A stretch of 64,000 bases of DNA, taken from NCBI GenBank assembly GCA_000380225.1, contig KB904821.1, positions 5,278,806 through 5,342,805 of the forward strand. The letters run 5' to 3'. The notes beneath the pieces were generated by a model, which saw only the letters and a program-made list of their open reading frames with translations, was not told the origin of the DNA and made no database searches. The position numbers and the translations under genes were made by a program. This document shows, piece after piece, positions 35,592 to 44,878 of the stretch. Each line of letters starts with the position of its first letter. Within the stretch, counting starts at the first letter, position 1. This stretch comes from a filamentous cyanobacterium ESFC-1. GTDB taxonomy: Bacteria; Cyanobacteriota; Cyanobacteriia; Cyanobacteriales; Spirulinaceae.

Positions 35592-36134
35592 CTAAATGCG
35601 TTGATTGTAGGGCAGTTTAGCCAATAAACGCGCCATTAAGCAAGTATCGGTAATCCCGGCTATGGTCAAACCGCCACCCACAAAGCCACTGAGAATGAGA
35701 AACCAAGGGGAAACAAATGCACCTAATAAAGTTCCGGTTAAAACCAAACTTCCCGCGACAATTTGCACCTGGCGCATTAAACTAATCGGCGCATTTTTGT
35801 TGACAATGGTTTCAAAACCTGCTTCTTTCCAAGACCCAATACCGCATTGTAGATGAGTTACTTCAGAATAGCCAGAAGCCAGTAATTTCTGAGCCGCTTG
35901 CGCTGAACGATTGCCACTACGACAATATAAAATAACCTGTTTGTTACCGCGATGGGGAATCTTTTTTGGGTCAAACTTTGAGAGGGGAACTAACTTTGCA
36001 CCGGGAATATGTTCCCCTGCATATTCTCCGGGTTCTCGCACATCAATCACTTCGGCTTTATTGCGCTCGATCAGGGTTTTGAGAGTACGGGCATCAATGA
36101 GGTTGATTTGAGCAGATTGTTTTGTTGTGGTCAT
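35592..36134 (-). CDS. Rhodanese domain fused to a DUF2892-type membrane domain
   Basis: A 180-residue protein. Residues about 10-110 form a rhodanese domain with the active cysteine C71 in YCRSGNRS and VREPGEYAGEHIPGA upstream; it would carry or transfer persulfide sulfur. Two membrane spans of the DUF2892 type follow (about 120-165). This is the YgaP-like layout. The gene is 39 bases downstream of an ETHE1-type persulfide dioxygenase on the same strand, so the pair likely handles sulfide-derived persulfide. Confidence 0.88.
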   Translation of the reverse strand: MTTTKQSAQINLIDARTLKTLIERNKAEVIDVREPGEYAGEHIPGAKLVPLSKFDPKKIPHRGNKQVILYCRSGNRSAQAAQKLLASGYSEVTHLQCGIGSWKEAGFETIVNKNAPISLMRQVQIVAGSLVLTGTLLGAFVSPWFLILSGFVGGGLTIAGITDTCLMARLLAKLPYNQRI

Positions 36135-36173
36135 AATTTCCCTTAGCTAATGTTAGAAGATAGTCGAACGAGT

Positions 36174-36881
36174 CTAAGATGCAGAAGTAGATTTGGCAAC
36201 TTTACCGCAAACCGAATTAGCGGGAACTGCTTCCATGATTTTCTTCGGATTGGGGAGGTTTAAATTATTCATTAATTCAATAAATTGTTCTCGCGTATGA
36301 CCTGCAAAACGGGGATTTAATTGTTTTTCTTCCCCAATGGTAGAAACGGTGTGGCCGCGATAATCGTGACCGGGATAAACTAAGGTTGCGTCGGGAAGGG
36401 TGAATAATCGTTGGGTAATCGAGTCATACTGTACCCCCGGATTACCGAGTTGGAAGTCTGTGCGTCCACAACCGCGAATAAAGAGTGCATCCCCGGTTAA
36501 TAGGTGATTTCCGTTGACGAGATAAGCGGTGTGACAGGAGGTGTGACCCGGTGTTGCGATCGCCTCAATTTCAATATTCCCAACTTTCACGACTTCGCGA
36601 TCGCGAATCTTGCGATCGGCACATTCAGCCGTTGCTTGTTCGGGTACAATGCCCTGACAAGCGGTTAGCTCGCGTAATTTGCCCGTTCCCGTGATATGAT
36701 CGGCGTGAATATGGGTTTCTAGGCAATATTTCAGGTTTAAGCCCAATTCTTGGATTAATTTCCAGTCTCTTTCGACTTGTTCGATCACCGGATCGACTAA
36801 AGCCGCTTCTTTCGTTTCGGGGTCAGCGATTAAATAAGTATAAGTCCAGGTGTCTTGGTCGAAGAGTTGACGAAAAATCAT
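36174..36881 (-). CDS. ETHE1-type persulfide dioxygenase (metallo-beta-lactamase fold)
   Basis: A 235-residue metallo-beta-lactamase-fold enzyme. The metal ligands are H57, H59, D61 and H62 (THIHADH), H113 (TPGHTSCH), D131 and H172 (YPGHDY). The RGCGRTDFQ stretch at 136-144 is the mark of ETHE1/PDO proteins, which use a single iron to oxidise glutathione persulfide to sulfite, and separates it from glyoxalase II. It heads a two-gene unit with the rhodanese protein. A perfect AT-rich palindrome lies in its upstream region. Confidence 0.88.
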   Translation of the reverse strand: MIFRQLFDQDTWTYTYLIADPETKEAALVDPVIEQVERDWKLIQELGLNLKYCLETHIHADHITGTGKLRELTACQGIVPEQATAECADRKIRDREVVKVGNIEIEAIATPGHTSCHTAYLVNGNHLLTGDALFIRGCGRTDFQLGNPGVQYDSITQRLFTLPDATLVYPGHDYRGHTVSTIGEEKQLNPRFAGHTREQFIELMNNLNLPNPKKIMEAVPANSVCGKVAKSTSAS

Positions 36882-36918
36882 AAGAGTTCTCTGGGGTAAA
36901 TTTCTTTATATCAATAAT

Positions 36919-36932
36919 TTACTATATAGTAA
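36919..36932. promoter_or_regulatory. Perfect palindrome upstream of the persulfide dioxygenase
   Basis: TTACTATATAGTAA is an exact 14-bp palindrome 38 bases before the dioxygenase start. Such operons elsewhere are controlled by ArsR-type sulfide sensors (BigR/SqrR) that bind AT-rich dyads. No such regulator is in the window, so the assignment is positional. Confidence 0.5.
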
Positions 36933-36989
36933 TATAAAATGTCAAGTATTTTGTGAAAGGCTGGTTTCATGCAGCTTACAGCGATTTCG

Positions 36990-38123
36990 TCAAGTTTTCG
37001 TAGCTGTATCTTTAACCGAAACGAGACGCAACAGCCCCAATTGCCAGACGCGACGATAGCGATATACTCCCCAAGTCACGATGATCGACAAACCGCAAAT
37101 CAGGGCAAAATATACCATCATTGCAGTTAATCCAATTCCGAAATAATCCCTGGCTAACCGGACAAAATCACTATCGATTAACCCACCTTTCCCTGTTTCA
37201 TAAAGCGATCGCATTTCCGGGTCAAAGATAACCAACCAAGCTAATTCGAGATTGGTCAAAAAGGTAAAAAAGGACAGCATTGCGTACAATAATCGCTCGA
37301 TATCATAGCGACAGCCATAACCACTCATGGCACGATAACCAAAGATACCCGCGAAAACCAATTCGCAACCATGACCCATAAAAATAATGAAAATGGTATG
37401 CAAATTTGTGACTAGACAAAAGGTATAAAGGAAAGTCAAAGCCAAGCAAAACTTAATCGTAAAAGGGTTGTGACGATAGCGATAAAAAAGCCAGGCGATC
37501 GCGAGATAAATGATAATAATCAAACTGCTGGCTTGTTCGCTGCGTAAAGTAACCCCACCACCAAACATAAAATCAAAACTCGGAATCGAAGGATAGGCAA
37601 ACAGCCAACCTGCGGCAGCGTGACCCAACTCATGAATAATAGTGGTAAGATAACTAAAAATAAAATGAGTTTGGGCAAAACTCATGAGTAAAATTGCTAA
37701 AAGCAACCCTGCACTTAAATTTTTATAGGCTTCAGCATCAAGGGAATTTACAGGAAACTGGTTTAAAAATTGCCAAAAACCTAACTTATCTTGAGAAGTT
37801 GAAGCAATAGCCTTACTTTTAGATTGAGTTAATGTGGGTCGTTGACCAGTATAATCACCCGGCTTGAAAATAACTTGCCATTCAGAAGTAGACAAGCGTA
37901 TTTTGAGTATAGAAAGCTGGAGTTTAAGTAAAGCGCGATCGCACAAAATTAGAATCGTCTCGCGATCGCATCCTCCCGCAGATTCTACCGCAATATCTAA
38001 AAACTCTGGGTGCGATCGCACCCTTACTGTAATCTGTTTATGAGCGAGAAAACGATTCAAGAGAGTCGCGATCGCCTGTTCATCTCCCTGTTGCGCTAAA
38101 GTAATCAAACGAGGCTCTTTCAT
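36990..38123 (-). CDS. HELGH-motif membrane protein (M50-like) with N-terminal domain
   Basis: A 377-residue protein with an unusual build. Residues 1-95 form a soluble domain beginning EPRLITLAQQGDEQAIATLL. After a Ser/Lys/Thr-rich linker there are about six membrane spans. The first spans enclose IIHELGHAAAGW, with HELGH at 164-168, the zinc-binding motif of membrane-embedded M50-type peptidases. I did not find a clear second metal motif (NPDG or similar), so activity is uncertain. The N-terminal domain recurs in cyanobacterial proteins of unknown role. It lies between the persulfide operon and dapL, same strand, without close coupling. Confidence 0.7.
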   Translation of the reverse strand: MKEPRLITLAQQGDEQAIATLLNRFLAHKQITVRVRSHPEFLDIAVESAGGCDRETILILCDRALLKLQLSILKIRLSTSEWQVIFKPGDYTGQRPTLTQSKSKAIASTSQDKLGFWQFLNQFPVNSLDAEAYKNLSAGLLLAILLMSFAQTHFIFSYLTTIIHELGHAAAGWLFAYPSIPSFDFMFGGGVTLRSEQASSLIIIIYLAIAWLFYRYRHNPFTIKFCLALTFLYTFCLVTNLHTIFIIFMGHGCELVFAGIFGYRAMSGYGCRYDIERLLYAMLSFFTFLTNLELAWLVIFDPEMRSLYETGKGGLIDSDFVRLARDYFGIGLTAMMVYFALICGLSIIVTWGVYRYRRVWQLGLLRLVSVKDTATKT

Positions 38124-38232
38124 TTTGTCCTCTGCAATTTTAACCCGACTATCAATAGTTTACTTGTAGGCAATTAGGATGATAACGCTACAGTAAAACA
38201 TGGTTACATTTCATTTCACTTTCAACAATAAG

Positions 38233-38255
38233 CCCCTCTCCCTGTGGGAGAGGGG
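38233..38255. repeat. Dispersed CCCCTCTCCC hairpin
   Basis: CCCCTCTCCC and GGGAGAGGGG form a perfect 10-bp stem. Similar hairpins occur at 12831-12853 and 29331-29353, so this is a dispersed element rather than a gene-specific signal. Confidence 0.65.
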
Positions 38256-38302
38256 TTTGGGGTGAGGGCTAACAACCCGCTAAATATCCTAACCCATGAC
38301 CC

Positions 38303-38334
38303 AAAACCCCAGTTTTTCCAGAAAACCGGGGTTT
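38303..38334 (-). terminator. Probable dapL terminator
   Basis: On the minus strand AAACCCCGGTTTTC pairs with GAAAAACTGGGGTTTT, ending in a short T-run, 27 bases past the dapL stop. Confidence 0.65.
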
Positions 38335-38360
38335 AGTTGTTTAACTTCTAAAACAATAAA

Positions 38361-39596
38361 TTACACCTGAAACTTAGCCGTAATGCGCTTCATCGCTTCT
38401 TCTACATTAGCACGACTATTAAACGCCGAAATGCGGAAATAGCCCTCTCCCGCAGCCCCAAAACCAGACCCAGGAGTGCCGACAACATTACAAGTATGTA
38501 ATAATTTATCAAAAAAGTCCCAACTCGATAAATTATGAGGTGTTTGCACCCAAATATAGGGGGCATTTTTACCACCATAAACCGTAAAACCTGCCGCCGT
38601 TAATTGTTCGCGAATAATCTTGGCATTTTCTAAATAAAAACTAACCAAATCCTGCACTTGGGCTTGTCCGGCTTCAGAATAAACCGCCTCTGCACCCCGT
38701 TGAATAACATAAGAAACCCCGTTAAACTTCGTTGATTGGCGGCGATTCCAGAGTTTCCATAAGTCCACATCTGAGCCATCGGCAGCCTTAGCCATCAAGG
38801 TTTTAGGAACCACCGTCAACGCGCAACGAGTCCCGGTAAAGCCCGCATTTTTCGAGAAAGAACGAAACTCAATCGCACAATTTTTTGCCCCTTCAATTTC
38901 ATAAATGGAATGAGGCAGACTTTCATCCGTAATAAATGCCTCATACGCCGCATCAAAGAGAATAATAGCATTATTTTCTTGAGCGTAATTCACCCACTTT
39001 TGTAAGTCTTCCTTCGTCGCAGTAGCCCCCGTGGGATTATTCGGAAAACAAAGATAAATTAAATCAACTTTTTCCCCCGGAAGTTGCGCCGAAAAATCGT
39101 TTTCTGCTGAGATGGGAAGATAAACCAACCCCTCATATTCGCCCTTTTCGTTAACTTCCCCTGTGTTACCTGCCATCACATTCGTATCCACATAAACGGG
39201 ATATACGGGGTCTGTTACCGCAATTTTGTTATTTTTGCCAAAAATATCGAGAATGTTGCCTGTATCGCACTTAGACCCATCGGAGATGAAGATTTCCGAG
39301 GCATCAATATCACAACCTCTGGCTTGAAAATCCTGTTGAGCAATTTTTTCGCGCAACCAGAGATAACCCTGTTCGGGGCCATAGCCTTTGAAGGTTTCCC
39401 GGTTGCCCATATCCTCTACTGCGTCAACCATTGCCTGACGACAAGCTTTCGGTAGGGGTTCAGTGACATCCCCAATGCCCAGTTTAATAATCGGTGCGTC
39501 AGGATTCGCATCTACAAAAGCCTTAACGCGACGGGCAATTTCGGGAAACAGGTAGCCCGCTTTCAGTTTCAAATAATTGTCGTTAATCGTTGCCAT
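38361..39596 (-). CDS. dapL: LL-diaminopimelate aminotransferase DapL
   Basis: PLP enzyme that converts tetrahydrodipicolinate directly to LL-diaminopimelate for lysine and peptidoglycan, the route used by cyanobacteria and plants. The 411-residue protein begins with the family signature [20 protein letters not shown]. It has the PLP-binding lysine in [12 protein letters not shown] and the [14 protein letters not shown] stretch of class I aminotransferases. Length and both ends match the family. A hairpin terminator follows. Confidence 0.96.
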   Translation of the reverse strand: MATINDNYLKLKAGYLFPEIARRVKAFVDANPDAPIIKLGIGDVTEPLPKACRQAMVDAVEDMGNRETFKGYGPEQGYLWLREKIAQQDFQARGCDIDASEIFISDGSKCDTGNILDIFGKNNKIAVTDPVYPVYVDTNVMAGNTGEVNEKGEYEGLVYLPISAENDFSAQLPGEKVDLIYLCFPNNPTGATATKEDLQKWVNYAQENNAIILFDAAYEAFITDESLPHSIYEIEGAKNCAIEFRSFSKNAGFTGTRCALTVVPKTLMAKAADGSDVDLWKLWNRRQSTKFNGVSYVIQRGAEAVYSEAGQAQVQDLVSFYLENAKIIREQLTAAGFTVYGGKNAPYIWVQTPHNLSSWDFFDKLLHTCNVVGTPGSGFGAAGEGYFRISAFNSRANVEEAMKRITAKFQV

Positions 39597-39719
39597 GATT
39601 CATTTAAGTTTACGAACGCCTTAAACTAGCTTACGGCCAACTGTGTACTTATTGGGGGGTTAGGGGTTGCTCGCCCTTCAGCCTTCGTTGAGGGGTTTGT
39701 GGCGATCGCAAATTAAAGA

Positions 39720-40658
39720 TCAAGCGCTAATGGCCATCGGATAATCCGAAGCTTTTGTCGCTACGGGAATGTTTTGACTCTCGACCAAGAGATAATCGAG
39801 AAACGCCTGAGCCACCACAGACAACTGTTTACCGTTGAGATAAGTCGCATACCAGCGTCGGCGGATCGGGAAGCCCTGGACATCGAGAATGGTTAACTCG
39901 CCGTTACTGACTTCCCCGGTCAGGGCGTGGGTAGAAATTACCGATAAACCCAAACCCCCCGCGATCGCTTGCTTAATCGCTTCATTACTGCCCAACTCCA
40001 AACGAACCCGCACCGCAATTTTATGTTGGTCAAATAATAGCTCCATCGCTTGACGAGTCCCAGACCCCGGTTCGCGCATAATAAAGGTTTCGCCGTCTAA
40101 GGCTTGAATCGAAATATTCTTTTGTTGAGCTAACGGGTGGTCCGTCGGAGCGAGGAGAACCAGAGGATTTTCGAGAAAACTCTGAGCCTGTAAATCGAGA
40201 TCGGCGGGGGGTTGACTCAATACATATAAGTCATCCTGATTATTTTGCATCCGGCGGTTGAGTTTGCGGTGATTCGTCACTGCCAGGGAAATATCAATAC
40301 CGGGATATTTTTGACAAAACTTGCCCAAAAGCTTCGGAATAAAATATTTTGCCGTGGTCACCACACACAACCGCAGATTGCCTTGTTTTGTCCCTTTAAA
40401 ATCGGCAATCTTCATCTCAAAATGATCGAGTCGTTCAAAGATATCTCTACAAGTAGTCAGGAGTTCTTGGCCTGCATCGGTGAGATACAGTTGTTTGCTA
40501 ATCTGCTCAAACAAAGGCATTCCCACCGCATTCGCGAGTTGCTTAATTTGACTAGAAACCGTAGGCTGAGTAATCTCTAGTTCTTCTGCCGCTCGCGTAA
40601 AGCTACCGTGTCGAGCGACAGTCTTAAAGACTTTGAGTTGATGTAACGTTACCTGCAT
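39720..40658 (-). CDS. LysR-type regulator of inorganic-carbon uptake (CmpR/CcmR/RbcR group)
   Basis: A 312-residue LysR-type transcription factor. The winged helix-turn-helix is at about 1-65 (HGSFTRAAEELEITQPTVSS) and the effector-binding domain at 90-295. The sequence belongs to the cyanobacterial CmpR/CcmR(NdhR)/RbcR/CbbR group, whose members sense 2-phosphoglycolate, ribulose bisphosphate or 2-oxoglutarate. Its position, divergent from bicA with a 162-bp spacer holding a LysR-type box, suggests that it controls bicA and itself. Which of CmpR or CcmR it is cannot be settled here. Confidence 0.87.
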   Translation of the reverse strand: MQVTLHQLKVFKTVARHGSFTRAAEELEITQPTVSSQIKQLANAVGMPLFEQISKQLYLTDAGQELLTTCRDIFERLDHFEMKIADFKGTKQGNLRLCVVTTAKYFIPKLLGKFCQKYPGIDISLAVTNHRKLNRRMQNNQDDLYVLSQPPADLDLQAQSFLENPLVLLAPTDHPLAQQKNISIQALDGETFIMREPGSGTRQAMELLFDQHKIAVRVRLELGSNEAIKQAIAGGLGLSVISTHALTGEVSNGELTILDVQGFPIRRRWYATYLNGKQLSVVAQAFLDYLLVESQNIPVATKASDYPMAISA

Positions 40659-40756
40659 AGCGCCTTTGTATGACTCTGATAAGTAAATTTAATGGCAGTT
40701 AACGCGATCGCGTTCCCTATCGACATGGTAATCTACATATTGGTTGAAATCTATGG

Positions 40757-40769
40757 TTATCAAGATTAA
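40757..40769. promoter_or_regulatory. LysR-type operator (TTA-N7-TAA) upstream of bicA
   Basis: TTATCAAGATTAA fits TTA-N7/8-TAA, the motif described for CmpR. It is flanked by ATTGGTTGAAAT and ATTGGTTTTCAT, two near copies of an ATTGGTT motif, which may mark further contacts. It is 51 bases before the bicA start. Confidence 0.55.
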
Positions 40770-40820
40770 CATTGGTTTTCATCAATAAAAATAAGCCAGA
40801 TCAAACGTCCGCATTTATCC

Positions 40821-42581
40821 ATGCCAGCCACAAATGTCTTTAACCACATACATTTTCGGAATCTTAGAGGCGACTTATTTGGCGGTCTGACTGCCGCGAT
40901 TATCGCCCTTCCCATGGCTCTTGCTTTCGGGACACTTGCCTTTGGAGATTACGCAGAAGGAGGCGCTGCTGCGGGTTTATATGGTGCTGTTCTGGTTGGT
41001 TTATTCGCTGCCTTATTTGGCGGTACACCCACATTAATTTCTGAACCCACCGGCCCCATGACCGTGGTCATGACCGCCGTAATTGCTAATCTCGTCACCA
41101 CCAATCCCGAAAACGGGATGGCCATGGCCTTTACCGTGGTAATGATGGCAGGGGTTCTACAAATTCTATTTGGGGTGTTGCGTCTCGGAAAATACATCAC
41201 CCTTATGCCCTACACGGTAATTTCGGGGTTTATGTCGGGAATTGGCATTATTCTGGTCATTCTCCAGGTTGCGCCTTTCCTCGGTCAGTCTTCCCCGAAA
41301 GGCGGTGTGATGGGAACAGTCACCAATTTGCCGGATTTAATGGCAAATATAAATTCCGCCAAAACCATCCTGGCCCTTATTACTGTGGCGATTTTGGTAT
41401 TCTATCCCCGCATCTTCAAGCGTTATATTCCCCCGCAACTAGCAGCTTTAATCGTTGGTACAGTCGTTTCTCTCATCTTCTTTGGTGATGTGGATATTCG
41501 TCGCATTGGCGAAATTCCCACCGGCTTACCTCAAATGCAAGTTCCCACCTTTAGCGCCGAACAATTCCGCTTAATGGCTTTTAATGCGGTCATGCTGGCG
41601 ATGTTGGGTTGTATTGATGCTTTGTTAACCTCGGTGGTGGCCGATAGCTTAACTCGTACCCAACACGACTCCGACAAAGAATTAATCGGTCAAGGTCTCG
41701 GTAACTTAGCATCCGGTTTGTTCGGCGGTATTGCGGGGGCAGGGGCCACCATGGGGACTGTGGTCAACATTCAAACAGGCGCTCGCACGGCTTTATCCGG
41801 TTTAACCCGTGCAGGTGTCTTGTTAGTCGTGGTTTTAGGGGCAGGTAGTTTAACCGCAACCATTCCCATGGCGGTTTTAGCCGGGATTGCTTTAATTGTC
41901 GGGGTCAATATTATTGACTGGGATTTCTTAAAGCGGGCCCACAAAGTCTCGATCAAAGCCGCCCTAATTATGTATAGCGTGATTGCGCTGACGGTCTTTG
42001 TAGATTTGGTGGTTGCGGTTGGAGTGGGGGTCTTTGTGGCCAACATCCTCACCATCGAACGCATGAGCAAGCTGCAATCTAAAGATGTCAGAGCCATTAG
42101 TGACGCAGATGACGCAGTTCAACTCGAACCGGAAGAAAAGCAAATTCTCGATCGCGCCCATGGCCGTATCATTCTGTTTTACCTTAGTGGGCCGATGATC
42201 TTTGGGGTTGCTAAAGCAATTTCTCGCGAACACGATGCGGTCGAAGATTGTGATGCGTTGATTTTTGACTTGAGCGATGTGCCTTTACTCGGTGTTACTT
42301 CTTCTCTGGCGTTGGAAAATGCCATTAAAGAAGCGATTGAAAAAGGTCGTCAAGTCTTTATCGTCGGGGCAACGGGTTCGATCAAGCGCCGCTTGCAGAA
42401 GTTTGGCATCTTTGATTTATTACCGACGAGTCACTTGACAATCGACCGCACCCAGGCATTGCGCCAAGCTTTAGAAGTCGTAGCGTTGAGCAACGAGTCT
42501 TTCCAACTCAACAACCCCAACCAACCGTCTAGCTACGACCCAGCGTTGGAGGGAACGGGAAACCCAGGGACAGAGTGGTGA
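40821..42581 (+). CDS. bicA: Na+-dependent bicarbonate transporter BicA
   Basis: SulP-family high-flux HCO3- importer of the inner membrane, 586 residues. It starts FRNLRGDLFGGLTAAIIALP, and has the GGTPTLISEPTGPMTVVMTA segment typical of the BicA branch, with 14 expected spans and a STAS domain at about 440-555. A Na+/H+ antiporter gene follows 106 bases later, and a LysR carbon regulator is divergent upstream; this trio is known from other cyanobacteria and supports BicA over a sulfate carrier. It would raise internal bicarbonate for the carboxysome. Confidence 0.92.
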   Translation: MPATNVFNHIHFRNLRGDLFGGLTAAIIALPMALAFGTLAFGDYAEGGAAAGLYGAVLVGLFAALFGGTPTLISEPTGPMTVVMTAVIANLVTTNPENGMAMAFTVVMMAGVLQILFGVLRLGKYITLMPYTVISGFMSGIGIILVILQVAPFLGQSSPKGGVMGTVTNLPDLMANINSAKTILALITVAILVFYPRIFKRYIPPQLAALIVGTVVSLIFFGDVDIRRIGEIPTGLPQMQVPTFSAEQFRLMAFNAVMLAMLGCIDALLTSVVADSLTRTQHDSDKELIGQGLGNLASGLFGGIAGAGATMGTVVNIQTGARTALSGLTRAGVLLVVVLGAGSLTATIPMAVLAGIALIVGVNIIDWDFLKRAHKVSIKAALIMYSVIALTVFVDLVVAVGVGVFVANILTIERMSKLQSKDVRAISDADDAVQLEPEEKQILDRAHGRIILFYLSGPMIFGVAKAISREHDAVEDCDALIFDLSDVPLLGVTSSLALENAIKEAIEKGRQVFIVGATGSIKRRLQKFGIFDLLPTSHLTIDRTQALRQALEVVALSNESFQLNNPNQPSSYDPALEGTGNPGTEW

Positions 42582-42687
42582 GTTGAGCAGGTTTTTTCCT
42601 TTCTTTGGGGTCTAGAAGCCTACTATAGGGAAATGCTCTCTATTTTTTTGGCAATTTTTCTAGAAAATTATTCAAATCAGGCAGTTT

Positions 42688-44103
42688 ATGGGATTAACAA
42701 TGATAAATGAAACGCTTTGGAGTGGGATTTTGCCCCTCTTAGGAACCGCCTCAGAAGCCAAGGTTGAGATTGATACCGGGCCGATGGTACTCGCTGGAGT
42801 TTTGCTCAGTTTGGTGGTGATTTATTTAGCCAGTAAACTCGGCGGTGAACTCTCAAGAAAGGTCGATTTACCCCCAGTTTTAGGGGAGTTGGTCGGTGGT
42901 GTGATTGTCGGGGTTTCGGTGTTGCACTTGTTGGTGTTCCCGGAAGGGGGCGCAACCGCCAGCGACTCGCTGATTATGTCGGTTTTGCAACAGTTGGGTC
43001 AGTTGAGTCCCCAGGCGTTGGAGTCGGTGTATGAGACCCAAGGGGAAGTGCTGTCGGTATTGGCAGAACTCGGCGTGATTATTCTGTTGTTTGAAATCGG
43101 CTTAGAGTCCGACCTTAGAGAGTTACAAAAAGTCGGCTATCAAGCCGCAATTGTAGCCATTGTGGGGGTTGCGGCTCCTTTCGCGGCGGGAACTCTGGGT
43201 TTGATGTATTTCTTTGGTACGCCTGCGATTCCGGCGATTTTCGCAGGGGCAGCGTTGACGGCGACCAGTATCGGGATTACCTCAAAGGTCTTGGCCGAGT
43301 TAGGCCGTCTCAAAACCCGCGAGGGTCAGATGATTGTCGGTGCGGCGGTGATTGACGATGTGTTGGGGATTATCGTTTTAGCGGTGGTCGCGAGTTTAGC
43401 GAAAACCGGGGAAGTGGATATTCTCAATGTGGTGTATTTGATTATTAGTGCCACCACCTTTTTGCTCGGTTCAGTGTTGTTGGGTAAATTCTTTAATAAG
43501 TCGTTTGTGGCGATCGCGGATAAACTGCAAACTCGCGGTAATTTGGTCATTCCGGCGTTTACGTTTGCCTTTTTCATGGCGTTTTTAGCCAATATTATTC
43601 AACTCGAAGCAATTTTAGGGGCGTTTGCGGCAGGTTTGGTATTAGACGAAACCGACAAGCGCAAGGAGTTGGATAAACAGGTGATGCCGATTGCGGATAT
43701 CTTAGTCCCGATTTTCTTTGTGTCCGTGGGGGCCCAAGCGGATTTACGGGTGTTGAATCCTTTTGTGGCCGAAAATCGCGCCGGTTTGGTCATTTCGGTC
43801 TTCTTGCTGGTGGTCGCGATCGCGGGCAAATTGGTTACAGGTTGGATGGTATTTGATAAGAAACCTGTGAATCGTTTCGCGATTGGTGTGGGGATGATTC
43901 CTCGCGGTGAAGTCGGTTTGGTCTTTGCCGGAATTGGTGCGGCCAGTGGCGTACTTTCTAAGCCTCTAGAAGCGGCGATTATTATCATGGTTATTCTGAC
44001 TACTTTCCTCGCACCGCCTTTCCTGCGTGTGGCGTTTAAAGGCAGTCCAGAAGAAATTTTGGATACTTCGGAAACCATGGAAGATTTACCTGCAAATTCC
44101 TAA
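42688..44103 (+). CDS. Na+/H+ antiporter, NhaS3-like (CPA2 family)
   Basis: A 471-residue membrane antiporter of the monovalent cation:proton antiporter-2 family, about 12-13 spans. The N-terminus after a short leader has LPPVLGELVGGVIVGVS, and the core has GAALTATSIGITSKVLAELG and AAVIDDVLGIIVLAV with the paired-Asp/Glu type ion site. It resembles NhaS3 of Synechocystis. It is in the same direction as bicA, 106 bases behind, and a terminator follows it, suggesting one operon in which it exports the sodium that BicA brings in. Confidence 0.88.
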   Translation: MGLTMINETLWSGILPLLGTASEAKVEIDTGPMVLAGVLLSLVVIYLASKLGGELSRKVDLPPVLGELVGGVIVGVSVLHLLVFPEGGATASDSLIMSVLQQLGQLSPQALESVYETQGEVLSVLAELGVIILLFEIGLESDLRELQKVGYQAAIVAIVGVAAPFAAGTLGLMYFFGTPAIPAIFAGAALTATSIGITSKVLAELGRLKTREGQMIVGAAVIDDVLGIIVLAVVASLAKTGEVDILNVVYLIISATTFLLGSVLLGKFFNKSFVAIADKLQTRGNLVIPAFTFAFFMAFLANIIQLEAILGAFAAGLVLDETDKRKELDKQVMPIADILVPIFFVSVGAQADLRVLNPFVAENRAGLVISVFLLVVAIAGKLVTGWMVFDKKPVNRFAIGVGMIPRGEVGLVFAGIGAASGVLSKPLEAAIIIMVILTTFLAPPFLRVAFKGSPEEILDTSETMEDLPANS

Positions 44104-44154
44104 AAAACCGTGACTTAAGATTCATTATTTCTTGAACCCAAGATTACTCCTCAT

Positions 44155-44188
44155 TCCCCCCGATTAAAGTTGGGGGGGATTTTATTTT
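44155..44188 (+). terminator. Terminator of the bicA-antiporter operon
   Basis: TCCCCCC and GGGGGGGA form the stem around a ten-base loop, followed by TTTTATTTT, 51 bases after the antiporter stop. Confidence 0.75.
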
Positions 44189-44296
44189 GCGGGCATCAAA
44201 ATTAAATCAAATTAGAAAATCTCTCGTTTGAGGGAATTAATATAGTTCGGATGTTCTTATACTAAAAGTAATTGAAATATTTGTGAGTTTAAATTT

Positions 44297-44821
44297 ATGA
44301 ATTTTGGGAAAACAACAATGACGGCAACGGCGATCGCGGCTTTAGGGGCAACTATTCCGACAGTTTCAGCAGAGGCGCAAATGGATAGTCCAATGAGATA
44401 TGGTAACGACTGTCGCCGTATTGTCGGGGCTAGGGGTGGCTTAAATATTCGCGAAGAACCCTCAATTTATAGCCCGGTTGTCGAACAAGTCGAAAGTGGC
44501 GATCGCGTCGCGATTTATAATCGTGGTGAAGATGGTTGGGTTCCAGTATTCTCGCCTCAAAATGGTTACGTTTCAGCCAACTATTTAGCATACTGTAATG
44601 AAAATCCTGCCATTAGCGTGAATAATGAATGTCGCGAAGTCGCAACCCCTGATGGCTTGAGTGTTCGCCAACAACCGAGAGGTAATAGCGAAGTGGTCGA
44701 GACTTTAGAAAATAACACCCAAATCGCGATCGAAACGCTAGGAAATGATGGTTGGGTTCCCATGTATGCCCCTGAAAATGGCTTTGTTTCGGCTCGTTAT
44801 TTGAGTTATTGCGGTCAGTAA
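44297..44821 (+). CDS. Secreted protein with two SH3b domains
   Basis: A 174-residue exported protein: signal peptide to about residue 28 (ending SAEAQ), then two bacterial SH3 domains at about 35-100 and 105-174. Each has the same features: a Cys near the start (DCRRIV, ECREVA), GLNIREEPS or GLSVRQQPR, then GDDGWVP-like text and a closing YLxYC. The cysteines at the start and end of each repeat probably form a disulfide. SH3b domains bind peptidoglycan or proteins in the periplasm; no enzyme domain is attached. Confidence 0.85.
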   Translation: MNFGKTTMTATAIAALGATIPTVSAEAQMDSPMRYGNDCRRIVGARGGLNIREEPSIYSPVVEQVESGDRVAIYNRGEDGWVPVFSPQNGYVSANYLAYCNENPAISVNNECREVATPDGLSVRQQPRGNSEVVETLENNTQIAIETLGNDGWVPMYAPENGFVSARYLSYCGQ

Positions 44822-44838
44822 TTTAGGCTTGATGTTTC

Positions 44839-44870
44839 AAACTCTGGTTTTAAAAAGAAACTGGGGTTTT
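44839..44870 (+). terminator. Weak hairpin after the SH3b gene
   Basis: AAACTCTGGTTT and AAACTGGGGTTT pair with several G-T pairs and end in four T residues. It lies between two converging genes. Confidence 0.4.
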
Positions 44871-44878
44871 GCTGACTA

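Noticed and set aside
36919-36932. Palindrome considered as a terminator of the upstream gene
   Set aside because: It has no loop or T-run, is AT-rich, and sits at promoter distance before the dioxygenase.
43599-44078. Long antisense open frames inside bicA and the antiporter gene (also 41771-42097)
   Set aside because: They are opposite strongly supported membrane-protein genes, and their Thr/Lys/Pro-rich composition is what antisense of such genes gives.
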